NCBI GenBank assembly: GCA_017469335.1
Contig: JAFUGP010000019.1
Location: 1-36,216 of the forward strand
Reading direction: 5' to 3'
From: Succinivibrio sp.
GTDB taxonomy: Bacteria; Pseudomonadota; Gammaproteobacteria; Enterobacterales; Succinivibrionaceae
DNA length: 36,216 bases
Both the position numbers and the translations under genes were made by a program. This document shows positions 1 through 7,567 of this stretch, one piece after another. Every line of letters begins with the position of its first letter. Position 1 is the first letter of the stretch. The notes below the pieces were generated by a model. That model had not been told where the DNA came from. It searched no databases and saw only the letters and a program-made list of their open reading frames with translations.

Positions 1-2
1 AG

Positions 3-1145
3 TTCGGACAGTGCCTGCGGCTCTTCTATGGTGCTATTAAGGGCAATGAGCAGATAAGGTTCCTGGCCGTCACCGGTGTTACCCGCTTAAAGGACGTCTC
101 CGTCCTCTCGGCCGGCTCAGACATTGAAGATCTGAGCTATGATCATGCCTACAGCCAGATGATAGGTTTTACCCGCGATGAGATTAAGCGCTTCTATGGC
201 AACTATCTCAGACTGGGAGTTTCCTACGAGCAGGGGATTAAACCTGAGGAAGTCAGTGAAGCGCAGCTAGATGAATTCCTAGACCGTATGGCCTATCACT
301 ATGACGGCTTCTGCTTTGATGAGTTCTATAAGAGCAAGGTCTTCTCCACCTGGTCGGTGAATAAATTCCTCTCGGCATTAGAACGCAGAGGACAGGTAGA
401 ATTCGGCGACTATTGGTATGATGCGGCCCCTGTGCCGCCCATCATCGAAAACTATCTGAAGTCGGACTCCGTTGACTTGGAGTCTTTTGCAAAGGACAGA
501 GTGTTAGTCCCCTTTGAGGAATTCAGAAGCCCCACCTCACTTATCACCATGCACCCCTGCGTGCTGATGTATCAGTCAGGCTATCTGACTCTGAAGGCAC
601 CTCTAAAACGCAATCTGGATGTCACCCTAGGCTTTGCCAACCGTGAGGTAAGTTCGGCCCTGTGCTCGCTTATCAGCATGAAATTCCTGAAACATAACGT
701 CTCACCCTACCTGCCGGGCAGCAGTACTGACTATGTGTTGGAAAAAGGCACTCCCTTACAAATCATTGACCACCTCAACACACTGCTTGCGGCCGTGGTC
801 TATGACCACTACCCCATCAAAGAAGAATCCATGCTAAGGCTGCTCTTTGAGTTCTACTGCAAGGGAGCCGAGCTGGAGGTACGTGCCGAGCAGCACAACT
901 CCAAAGGCCGCAGTGACCTTATCGTCGTCTGCAAGGAGCGCTGCCTGGTGTTGGAACTTAAGTTCTCCCAGGACGGCTCGGATGCTCAGGCCCTACTCGA
1001 TGAGGCCATAGAACAGATAAAAGCACGTGACTACGGTCGTGAGGAGACGTTGCACGGGCAGATGCTTTTGCGCATAGCCGCCGTCTTTAATGCCGCTGCG
1101 AAGGAGCGCAGGATCACCTTGTGGCAGGAGCTCTCCGAGAGCTGA
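3..1145 (+). CDS. AAA-like ATPase / PD-(D/E)XK nuclease family protein, 5'-truncated
   Basis: The reading frame is already open at base 3 and runs to a TGA at 1143-1145, so the start lies before the window. An internal ATG at 159 is not the start, because the residues before it contain the motif TGVTRLKDVSVLSAGS, typical of the AAA-ATPase_like (PF09820) family. The Walker motifs would lie upstream and are not visible. The C-terminal part carries a PD-(D/E)XK nuclease-like motif (PDDEXK_9 type): GRSDLIV (about 907-930) followed by LVLELKF (about 946-966), giving the D...ExK signature. These proteins are abundant in gut and rumen bacteria, often in many copies, and their role is unproven; defence or mobile-element links are suggested. 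It converges on gdhA across a strong terminator. Family call is confident, function is not. Confidence 0.85.
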   Translation, partial: FGQCLRLFYGAIKGNEQIRFLAVTGVTRLKDVSVLSAGSDIEDLSYDHAYSQMIGFTRDEIKRFYGNYLRLGVSYEQGIKPEEVSEAQLDEFLDRMAYHYDGFCFDEFYKSKVFSTWSVNKFLSALERRGQVEFGDYWYDAAPVPPIIENYLKSDSVDLESFAKDRVLVPFEEFRSPTSLITMHPCVLMYQSGYLTLKAPLKRNLDVTLGFANREVSSALCSLISMKFLKHNVSPYLPGSSTDYVLEKGTPLQIIDHLNTLLAAVVYDHYPIKEESMLRLLFEFYCKGAELEVRAEQHNSKGRSDLIVVCKERCLVLELKFSQDGSDAQALLDEAIEQIKARDYGREETLHGQMLLRIAAVFNAAAKERRITLWQELSES

Positions 1146-1313
1146 GGTAGTAGAGCAAATTCTGCCGCAGGCTCATTCATTGCGCTGCTGTATCGGCGTC
1201 TTACCCTCCCGTGGCCTGCTGCGACTATCAAGAAAGACGATTTTATCTGTCGGTTCAATGCGTTGGTTGTCCGGCGTGACCGTTTGATCGGAAGATGCAA
1301 AGACGATGACACC

Positions 1314-1341
1314 AAAAAAGGCGCCCTTAGGCGCCTTTTTT
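1314..1341. terminator. Bidirectional rho-independent terminator
   Basis: A perfect 12-bp inverted repeat, AAAAAAGGCGCC and GGCGCCTTTTTT, surrounds the four-base loop CTTA. It gives a GC-rich stem with a U-run on both strands. It lies between the convergent nuclease gene (ends 1145) and gdhA (ends 1364), so it should terminate both. Confidence 0.95.
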
Positions 1342-1363
1342 GAGATTCACGGGATGATGCCTG

Positions 1364-2716
1364 TCAGATCACGCCCTGCGCGAGCATGGCATCGGCAACC
1401 TTGCGGAAGCCGGCGATGTTGGCACCTAAGACCAGGTTGCCGTCGACCTTGAACTCACGGGCGGTGGAGGCTGCGTTGTTATACAGATCGGTCATGATCT
1501 TGAGCAACTTGGCGTCCACTTCCTCAAAGGACCAGGAAGTCATACCGGCATTCTGCTCCATCTCCAGCTGCGAGGTGGCCACGCCGCCGGCGTTGGCAGC
1601 CTTGGCCGGGCCATAGGCGATACCGGCCTTGAGGAACTCATTGATGGCACCGATGGTGGAAGGCATGTTGGCACCTTCGGCCACGCACTTACAGCCGTTC
1701 TTGAGCAGAGCCTTGGCGTCTTCCTCGGTGACCTCGTTCTGCGTGGCGCAGGGGAATGCGGCATAGACCGGCACGTCCCAGATGGGGTGACGGTTCGGGG
1801 CGTACTCGGAGACCGGAGTGAACTTGGCACTCGGCACCAGCTCGGCGTAGCGGGCGAGCGAGGCGCGCTCCTTGCCCTTGACCTGCAGCAGCACATCCAC
1901 CTTGATGCCGTTGGGATCGTAGATGAAGCCCCGTGAGTCGGACACGGTCACCGGGGTGGCGCCCATCTGGTAGAGTTTCTCGCAGGCATAGGTGGCCACG
2001 TTGCCGGCACCGGAGACCGAGCAGACTTTGCCCTTCAAGGACTCACCGCGATCTTTGAGCATGGCATCGGTAAAGTAGATGAGACCGTAGCCGGTGGCCT
2101 CGGTGCGCACCAGCGAGCCGCCCCAGGTCAGGCCCTTGCCGGTGAGGATGCCTTCGTATTTGGTGGTCAGGCGCTTGTAGGCACCGTAGAGGTAGCCGAT
2201 CTCACGACCGCCCACACCGATATCACCGGCCGGGACGTCAACAGTGGCGCCGATGTAGCGGTACAGCTGCACCATGAAAGCCTGGCAGAAACGCATCACT
2301 TCCAGATCCGATTTGCCCTTGGGATCGAAGTCGGCACCGCCCTTGGCACCGCCGATGGGAGTGCCGGTTAGGGAGTTCTTCAGGATTTGCTCTAAGCCCA
2401 GAAACTTCAAGATGCCCTCATTGACAGTGGGGTGGAAGCGCAGACCGCCCTTGTACGGTCCGATGGCCGAGTTGAACTGCACGCGGTAGCCGTGGTTGAC
2501 CTGTACCTGCCCCTTGTCATCGAGCCATTCCACGCGGAAGCTGTAGATGCGCTCTGGCTCGGTCAGACGCTCTAAGATCTTGTAGCGCTCATAGTCGGGA
2601 TTCTGGTCGATGGCCGGCTGCAGGGTGCTCAAAATTTCCGTGGCAGCCTGAAGAAACTCAGGCTGATAGGGATAGCGGGCGTTGAGGGAGTCCAGGACAT
2701 TCTGGGTGTAAGACAT
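1364..2716 (-). CDS. gdhA: NADP-type glutamate dehydrogenase
   Basis: Makes glutamate from 2-oxoglutarate, ammonium and reduced nicotinamide cofactor in the cytoplasm: the low-energy route of ammonium assimilation. The protein has 450 residues, like the hexameric E. coli-type enzyme (about 447). Visible motifs are GPYKGGLRFHP, the catalytic lysine in GGAKGG (K125), PAGDIGVGGREIGYLYG, and the nucleotide-binding GAGNVATYACEKL in the second half. Start at 2716 is supported by an AGGAG (complement of 2723-2727) six bases upstream. It is monocistronic: a terminator follows at 1314-1341 and it has a long upstream region with a candidate promoter (2765-2793) and repeated TGCACC motifs. NADP specificity is inferred from the family; it cannot be read with certainty here. 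Confidence 0.96.
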   Translation of the reverse strand: MSYTQNVLDSLNARYPYQPEFLQAATEILSTLQPAIDQNPDYERYKILERLTEPERIYSFRVEWLDDKGQVQVNHGYRVQFNSAIGPYKGGLRFHPTVNEGILKFLGLEQILKNSLTGTPIGGAKGGADFDPKGKSDLEVMRFCQAFMVQLYRYIGATVDVPAGDIGVGGREIGYLYGAYKRLTTKYEGILTGKGLTWGGSLVRTEATGYGLIYFTDAMLKDRGESLKGKVCSVSGAGNVATYACEKLYQMGATPVTVSDSRGFIYDPNGIKVDVLLQVKGKERASLARYAELVPSAKFTPVSEYAPNRHPIWDVPVYAAFPCATQNEVTEEDAKALLKNGCKCVAEGANMPSTIGAINEFLKAGIAYGPAKAANAGGVATSQLEMEQNAGMTSWSFEEVDAKLLKIMTDLYNNAASTAREFKVDGNLVLGANIAGFRKVADAMLAQGVI

Positions 2717-2764
2717 ATTTCGCTCCTAAACATTAAATTGAGAGAAAGGAAAAAGATTGAGCCT

Positions 2765-2793
2765 AATTTACTCACCCTCTGCACCATAAGCAA
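2765..2793 (-). promoter_or_regulatory. Candidate sigma70 promoter of gdhA with GGTGCA in the spacer
   Basis: On the minus strand TTGCTT (2788-2793) is followed by a 17-bp spacer and TAAATT (2765-2770), about 50 bases before the gdhA start. GGTGCA (2780-2785) lies inside the spacer. The glnA candidate promoter has the same hexamer in its 17-bp spacer. The -10 match is only 4 of 6, so this needs transcript mapping. Confidence 0.45.
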
Positions 2794-2997
2794 TCACGCA
2801 AGCAATTTGATCATTTAAGAGGCAATACTGCACCAATTGTGTGCGTGCATGATAATAGCGAGTGAAAATTGCTGCTGTTGAGAAAACACCCGCGAAAATT
2901 GAACCTCAAGTTGCACCGTCATAGCGCAGGTATGTATGAGACCGACCGTAATGCACCACAATGGCATGAAAGCAGGCGAATCACCCAAGATGGTGCG
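2780..2997. repeat. Cluster of TGCACC motifs upstream of gdhA
   Basis: TGCACC appears on the plus strand at 2780, 2829, 2912 and 2952, and the reverse-type GGTGC at 2992, all in non-coding DNA. The site at 2829-2845 also has a partial second half (GTGC), as does 2912-2928 (GCGCA), so they resemble imperfect TGCACC-N5-GGTGCA dyads of the type known for NtrC. The repetition is directly visible; the binding protein is inference. The rest of the upstream region, 2998-3198, shows no gene or clear structure. Confidence 0.55.
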
Positions 2998-3198
2998 GCA
3001 GGTTTTGTCCCAGAATCAAAGAGAAGGTATATGGTTACAGCTTCATAGCCGGCGCTTCCGGTCTAAACGTGGCCTGTCAAAACGGCTTTAAAAGCGCTGT
3101 CAGTCTTTTTTGTCGATAAGTTTCGTCTTCTGAAACGACGCCTGCCTATCCTTATGACAAGGGCGATTAGGTTGTCGCCACCACAGAGGAATGACACT

Positions 3199-3399
3199 AT
3201 GACGGTTCGTATCGTGATGCCTGATCTTAAGGTCAGCGAGGATCATTTAGCCGGCAGCAGCGCTGCTACCATCTCTGAGTTTAGAGCTCAGCTTAAGTCG
3301 CAACGTCAGGGGATCCTGCGCAGGTGCCTGGAGAGAGCGGTGGCCTGCTTACGTCGGAGCGCTCCTGATTGCGGTCTGCAGACTGCGGCGCTAGGCTGA
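3199..3399 (+). CDS. Doubtful small protein, 66 residues
   Basis: ATG at 3199 has an AGAGGA (3185-3190) eight bases upstream and an open frame to TGA at 3399. The product begins MTVRIVMPDLKVSEDH and ends in an arginine/cysteine-rich stretch. I recognise no family, signal peptide or membrane segment. It sits alone between gdhA (divergent) and the cyclophilin-like gene (convergent). An imperfect inverted repeat (CAGAGCA 3411-3417, TGCTCTG 3444-3450) follows the stop but has no U-run. A reading frame of this length could arise by chance in DNA of this composition. Confidence 0.25.
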   Translation: MTVRIVMPDLKVSEDHLAGSSAATISEFRAQLKSQRQGILRRCLERAVACLRRSAPDCGLQTAALG

Positions 3400-3535
3400 G
3401 ACAGTGAAAACAGAGCAGACAGGTTGTGCCGTATAGGTATCTGTGCTCTGCAGCCTTTGGCCACCTTGCTGTGACCTGATTGGGCAGGTCGCATTCGGTA
3501 AGTGCCGGAGGAAGGTCTGAATTTTGTGCAAAAAC

Positions 3536-3994
3536 TCAGGGCCGGATACCGATTTTGAGTTTGCCAAGCGGGGCAATCTGAGCCTTGAGCCTGTCTGGAT
3601 CGCTTATTTTGCCCAGCGCGGTGTAGGAATACCCCGAATTGAAGGTCTCGTAAAAGATCACCAAAGTGTCGTCCTGCCAGAGCAGCACGTCACCTGCGTG
3701 AATGGTGCCGGGCTTGAAGCGCTCTACCGGCAGTGACTGCGGCAGGGCACCGTACTTTTCGTTGCCGTTGAGTTCGGTGAGGTTAAGTTCAAGGGGCAGC
3801 ATTTCCAGCAGACGTTTGGCAGCGGGGCTGTCTGCAAGTTCTAAATTGTAGGTACTGTCATTGATGGATACGGTCGGCATGGATTGCTCCGCGGCGCAGG
3901 TTCCGGCGCCCAGAAGGGCCGCCCACACAAACAGACCGGGTATCAAGTGTGGGCCGGTTGTTTGGCGGCGTTGCTCTGCTACAGGTTTGCTCAT
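3536..3994 (-). CDS. Secreted cyclophilin-like fold protein
   Basis: About 152 residues with an N-terminal signal sequence: polar MSKPVAEQRRQTTGPH, a hydrophobic LIPGLFVWAALLGAG, and a likely signal-peptidase I site after TCAA. The mature part shows the pattern of the cyclophilin_like (PF18050) family: LPLELNLTELNGNEKYGALP, then GTIHAGDVLLWQDDTLVIFYE and SGYSYTALGKIS. Members are small beta-barrel proteins related to cyclophilin; prolyl isomerase activity should not be assumed. I prefer the ATG at 3994 (AGGA nine bases upstream) to the ATG at 4048, because the longer form buries the signal peptide behind 18 unlikely residues. It is transcribed away from the gene at 4218. Cellular role unknown. 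Confidence 0.75.
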   Translation of the reverse strand: MSKPVAEQRRQTTGPHLIPGLFVWAALLGAGTCAAEQSMPTVSINDSTYNLELADSPAAKRLLEMLPLELNLTELNGNEKYGALPQSLPVERFKPGTIHAGDVLLWQDDTLVIFYETFNSGYSYTALGKISDPDRLKAQIAPLGKLKIGIRP

Positions 3995-4217
3995 GTTCAG
4001 GGGTCCTGGTTGTTCAAGGAAAATTACAGCACACGCACCCGGCAACACAGGGATCAGGGGGTCGCAGCGCGTGTTATAGGGGCATTATACCTTGAGGGTG
4101 CAGTTGGAGCTTAATGCGTCCATGAGGGGTTTAGGTTTAGCACCTTGTGACCGGGAAACGAAAGGGCAGGTGAATTCGTCGGAATAACAAAGATAATCAG
4201 GTAAGTTGGGGGCGATT

Positions 4218-5498
4218 ATGGGTTGGTGGCAACGCCTGTTTGGTCATGGCAGGAAACACAACGAGACTGAGGTAGCGTTAAAGGAGGTGGCGGAGTTGCC
4301 ACCAAAGGCCATGTTGCTGCGCACCGCGGTGGTCAATGCCGATTACACCAGCGTGCCCGGGGATGTCTGTGTGCTGCCGTTGCTCTTTTATTGTGAGGAA
4401 CTTGATGGTAAGCGTCACAGCGCATTTAAATCAGACCCCAAGTTCCAGTGCGCGCCCTTAAGAAAACTTCCTGAGGTGATCCTGTCCAGGCTCATTGATC
4501 ATGTCGCAGGACTCACCTTGCCTGCACGGGTCGAGGATCACCTGCATCCATTTGCCAGTTTCAGTATGTCCTCTGAAGGGGCGTTTCAGTCACCCTCGCT
4601 GCTTTTTTTGTGTTACGTGCTCGACCTGCAATCCATGCCCAGGTACTGCAACCTGCCCGATGACTACTATATGCAGGCGGCGATCGCCGCAGTTGAGCTG
4701 GGGGCACACCGGGTGGTATTGCCTCGAATTGAGCCTCTGCCGCGCGACATCTACCTTATGAGTGGCTACCCCCACTTCAAAAACAGTGTATCGGGACTCA
4801 TGCTCTTGAGCAGCGATCTAGAGCTCATCGGGGTTTTGGACGGTACCTTGAAACTAGATGAGAGCAGTCTAGCACTGCTTGATTTCATTACCTCAGATGG
4901 AGGGCCGGAGTTTAAACCTGAGCCACAGGATCTTGAAGAGATTCACAGTATGTGCAGATTTGACCATGCGGATGATGCCCTGTCATATCTCATGTACGAA
5001 CTTCTGTTGCAAAAGGCAGTGCTTTATCAGCGAGCTGCAGACGACAATAAAAAGCATGATGAGGAGGAATTCTGTGGGTACTTCAACAAGGCCCGCCCCA
5101 GCATTTATCGCAAAAACTACTATCAGGAACTGTCCGAATACGTCAAGAGAGCCAAGGAGATTGATGTCAGTTTCGGTGAGTATCTGGTGCGGTTGATTCA
5201 TGAGCGCGAATTAAATGAGGTGGAGGTGTATCAGCGCTCACATATCGACCGCAGGCTCTTTTCCAAATTACGTTCCCAGAAAAACCGACCGGCACGGCGT
5301 ACTGTATTGGCTCTGTGTTTTGGGCTCAAGCTGAATTATGAGGAAGCGCAGGATTTCCTGCGCCAGGCAGGTTACGCCTTTACGCGCAGCATCAGCGATC
5401 TCATTGTACGTTTTATGTTGGAGCGCGAGCTTTGGGACCTCGATATGGTCAATGAGATGATGCTTTGTTTTGAGCAGCAGCGTATCGGTAGCTGGTAG
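4218..5498 (+). CDS. Unknown protein with C-terminal HTH-like domain (macro-domain-fusion type)
   Basis: A 426-residue protein with no signal peptide. The last ~110 residues (from about 315) match a conserved module seen at the C-terminus of several unrelated proteins, for example macro-domain, VWA-like and kinase fusions in Firmicutes. The pattern is SFGEYLVRLIHERELNEVEV, then HIDRRLFSKLRS, RRTVLALCFGLKLNYEEAQD, FLRQAGYAF, ending in acidic and aromatic residues. The module resembles an XRE-type helix-turn-helix. The first ~300 residues match nothing I recognise. The stretch around MQAAIAAVELGAHRVVLPRI is faintly like the end of a macro domain, but the ADP-ribose-binding glycines are not evident. 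A TTG at 4206 is an alternative start; ATG 4218 has GGGGG just upstream. It stands alone between divergent and co-directional genes, and its function cannot be assigned. Confidence 0.7.
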   Translation: MGWWQRLFGHGRKHNETEVALKEVAELPPKAMLLRTAVVNADYTSVPGDVCVLPLLFYCEELDGKRHSAFKSDPKFQCAPLRKLPEVILSRLIDHVAGLTLPARVEDHLHPFASFSMSSEGAFQSPSLLFLCYVLDLQSMPRYCNLPDDYYMQAAIAAVELGAHRVVLPRIEPLPRDIYLMSGYPHFKNSVSGLMLLSSDLELIGVLDGTLKLDESSLALLDFITSDGGPEFKPEPQDLEEIHSMCRFDHADDALSYLMYELLLQKAVLYQRAADDNKKHDEEEFCGYFNKARPSIYRKNYYQELSEYVKRAKEIDVSFGEYLVRLIHERELNEVEVYQRSHIDRRLFSKLRSQKNRPARRTVLALCFGLKLNYEEAQDFLRQAGYAFTRSISDLIVRFMLERELWDLDMVNEMMLCFEQQRIGSW

Positions 5499-5652
5499 AT
5501 GCCTCAGTAAGCGAGTGTTAGGATAAAAAACTTTATATAACAAACATAATATGTCGTATTTACTGCGACCATTTCCCTCTTATTCTAGGCTAAATTAGAA
5601 GCGGTTTGCCGCCATTATCAGGGACTTCAGGCGGTGACCGACCTCATGTGTT

Positions 5653-5686
5653 GCGGCGTCCTCAGGATTACTCCTGCAGGCGCCGC
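5653..5686 (+). promoter_or_regulatory. Stem-loop in the ompA leader
   Basis: GCGGCG (5653-5658) pairs with CGCCGC (5681-5686), and within it CAGGA pairs with TCCTG, giving a two-part hairpin about 50 bases before the ompA start. No U-run follows, so it is not a terminator. Leader hairpins stabilise ompA mRNA in E. coli; the same role is inferred here. The 5499-5650 stretch is AT-rich and probably holds the ompA promoter (TTTACT-N16-TATTCT is one weak candidate). Confidence 0.5.
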
Positions 5687-5735
5687 GTTGTGAATCATGT
5701 TGATGATAAAGATCTATGAATAAGAGAGGGATTAT

Positions 5736-6854
5736 ATGAAGATTAGCAAGTTATCTCTGGCCGTGGGCCTGGTGACCGCAATGGCAATTCAGAGTGCGCA
5801 GGCCGGTTTGCCCGGTACCGGATATGTGGGCGCACGTCTGGGTTATGCCTTTTTGGCAAATGAAGATCTGGACAGTGGATTTGATGACGAGGCCATTCAA
5901 TCGGTGGCTACTGGTGAGATCTTAGATAGTAATTTTCGTTTGTCGCACTATGTTGACGAAGATAAAGACGGTTGGGGCATAGGCATATACGGCGGTTATA
6001 ATTTCACAGAGTGGTTTGCACTTGAAGGTGGGATAAATTATTTTGATGGATTTGAACTCAAGGCCAACTCTAAGACCGCAGGTCTTGTGTCTGGCTCTAC
6101 TGAGATGAAGGTTTGGGGCCCTGAGATAGCAGGAAGGTTTGCCTACACCTTTGATGATAAAGGCTCAGATGTTTACGGACGCATTGGACTGGCCTACCTA
6201 ATGACTAAAGAGAGCAATAAAGGCCAGTTTGACGACATCGACGGCAAGAATAATCTCTCTCCTTTGATTGGTGTAGGCGTGCAATATGCTTTCACGCGTC
6301 AATTTTCGATGCGGGCAGGTTTTGACTACTATTTTAATGCATTGGAAGTTAAGACTGGTGAACTTGGAGGATCAAAGTACAAAGCAGATCTGGGCTTTGT
6401 CTATTTAGGCGCACAGTTCAACTTCGGAGGTTCAACTCCGGTGACTGCGAATGTTCCGGTGCCGCAGCAGGTGCAAAAGACTCATACCTTAGATGCCGCC
6501 ACACTATTTCCCTTCAACGGCGATAAGTTAAGCGCCGCAGGTCAACAGAAGGTGGCTGAGGTAGTATCTGACAGCCACAGCTTTGAGAATGTCTCCTACG
6601 AGGTCTACGGCTACACCGATCGCTTAGGCTCTGATGCCTACAACCAGGCCCTCTCCGAGCGCCGCGCTGCTGCCGTGGCAGCCGAACTGCGTCAAAACGG
6701 CGTAAATGAAGAGGCTCTGCGCGTTGTTGAAGGCCGGGGCAAAGCCAATCCGGTGACCGGGGATCGGTGTGATAACGTCGGAGGCCGTCGGGCACTCATC
6801 GACTGTTTGCAGCCTGATCGCCGCGTCGAGGTGGTGGTCAGCGGTCTGCAGTAA
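5736..6854 (+). CDS. ompA: OmpA-family outer membrane porin/peptidoglycan anchor
   Basis: A 372-residue outer membrane protein. Residues 1-23 form a signal peptide (MKISKLSLAVGLVTAMAIQS ending AQA). Residues ~24-230 are an OmpA-type eight-strand barrel (GYVGARLGYAF, GWGIGIYGGYNF, VWGPEIAGRFAY, FVYLGAQFNFGG). A proline-rich linker (PVPQQVQ) leads to the OmpA C-terminal peptidoglycan-binding domain: VYGYTDRLGSDAYNQALSER, GKANPVTGDRCDNV, and ALIDCLQPDRRVEVVV with the conserved D and R that contact diaminopimelate. The paired cysteines are those of enterobacterial OmpA. The start has AGAGAGG upstream. A strong hairpin separates it from the downstream lipoprotein, so ompA is probably expressed far more highly. 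Confidence 0.95.
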   Translation: MKISKLSLAVGLVTAMAIQSAQAGLPGTGYVGARLGYAFLANEDLDSGFDDEAIQSVATGEILDSNFRLSHYVDEDKDGWGIGIYGGYNFTEWFALEGGINYFDGFELKANSKTAGLVSGSTEMKVWGPEIAGRFAYTFDDKGSDVYGRIGLAYLMTKESNKGQFDDIDGKNNLSPLIGVGVQYAFTRQFSMRAGFDYYFNALEVKTGELGGSKYKADLGFVYLGAQFNFGGSTPVTANVPVPQQVQKTHTLDAATLFPFNGDKLSAAGQQKVAEVVSDSHSFENVSYEVYGYTDRLGSDAYNQALSERRAAAVAAELRQNGVNEEALRVVEGRGKANPVTGDRCDNVGGRRALIDCLQPDRRVEVVVSGLQ

Positions 6855-6886
6855 GGTCCTTACACACTTACAGCTTTTGTTGATAT

Positions 6887-6912
6887 CAGGGGCGTCAGGT
6901 ATGACGCCCCTG
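6887..6912 (+). terminator. Strong hairpin after ompA, without U-run
   Basis: A perfect 11-bp inverted repeat, CAGGGGCGTCA and TGACGCCCCTG, with loop GGTA lies 33 bases after the ompA stop and 27 bases before the next start. No U-run follows directly, so it may be an mRNA 3'-end stabiliser or partial terminator that sets the ompA/lipoprotein ratio. Confidence 0.7.
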
Positions 6913-6939
6913 GAGGACGTTTGTTTGGGAGACGTTGTG

Positions 6940-7356
6940 ATGAAAACCAAACCTTGGGCATTCTTGTCCTGCATCGTTGTGCTTATGTGCGCCGGCTGCG
7001 CTTCCAGTAAATACGAGCTCACCATCAACTCCGATCCCTTAGGCGGAATTGTGGTGTGCAACGGCCAGAATTATGGCAGGGCGCCGGTTACGGTCTATCT
7101 TGATCGTGCCGCGGTCAAAGAGGTGACCTTAGATACCAAAATAACTACGGGAAACCGTGCCTTCCCGGTCAACTGTTATGTGGAATGGGCCTCCGGTGAG
7201 CGGGTGCAACTTGACAGCGTGCGCTACGCCAGAAAGGGCAAGTCAACTTTCATTGTGCGCAGCAGCGCGGATCAACCCAGACAGGCCTTGGACCGACGTG
7301 TGCAAGAGGATTTCATCGAACAGCGCAACCGTACCCAGGCCCTGCCGGTGCTGTGA
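6940..7356 (+). CDS. Small lipoprotein with a PEGA-like motif
   Basis: A 138-residue predicted lipoprotein. The signal sequence MKTKPWAFLSCIVVLMCAGC ends in a lipobox-like CAGC with the lipidated cysteine at residue 20; the -3 position is C instead of the usual L. Following Ser-Ser at +2/+3 suggests outer-membrane sorting. Residues ~28-52 (SDPLGGIVVCNGQNYGRAPV) match the PEGA-type pattern SxPxGxxVxxNGxxxGxxPV, a small beta fold seen in surface proteins. The C-terminus is charged and polar. GGGAGA lies seven bases before ATG 6940; longer in-frame starts upstream would run through the ompA end and hairpin. It may act near OmpA at the cell surface, but only adjacency suggests this. Confidence 0.8.
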   Translation: MKTKPWAFLSCIVVLMCAGCASSKYELTINSDPLGGIVVCNGQNYGRAPVTVYLDRAAVKEVTLDTKITTGNRAFPVNCYVEWASGERVQLDSVRYARKGKSTFIVRSSADQPRQALDRRVQEDFIEQRNRTQALPVL

Positions 7357-7567
7357 GCAGTTGCGAGAGCTAACTGGCGCGCAGAACTGTTGCCCGTGTT
7401 GTTGACGCTTCTGGCCGATATGGAGATTTTAGAGATAAGACCCAGATAACTGTCTGAAGATCCGCTACTATGGCGGTTGTCTTGGCAGTTCATTCCAACG
7501 GCAGAGCGCAGAGTTGCCCTCTTATTCTTGGAATGGAAGCTGCCGCCGTTGCGCCGGAGAAAGTTCC

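Noticed and set aside
1031-1315. 94-residue minus-strand frame between the nuclease gene and gdhA
   Set aside because: It overlaps the nuclease gene's end and leads away from the terminator; no ribosome binding site or family.
2821-2840. Possible sigma54 promoter upstream of gdhA (TTGGTGCA...TTGC on the minus strand)
   Set aside because: The GG to GC spacing is one base shorter than the invariant ten; the glnA counterpart has the same fault. I prefer the sigma70 candidates.
3391-3576. Minus-strand frame of 61 residues downstream of the cyclophilin-like gene
   Set aside because: It overlaps the end of that gene in another frame and lacks any motif; the overlapping 62-residue frame at 3306-3494 is equally unsupported.
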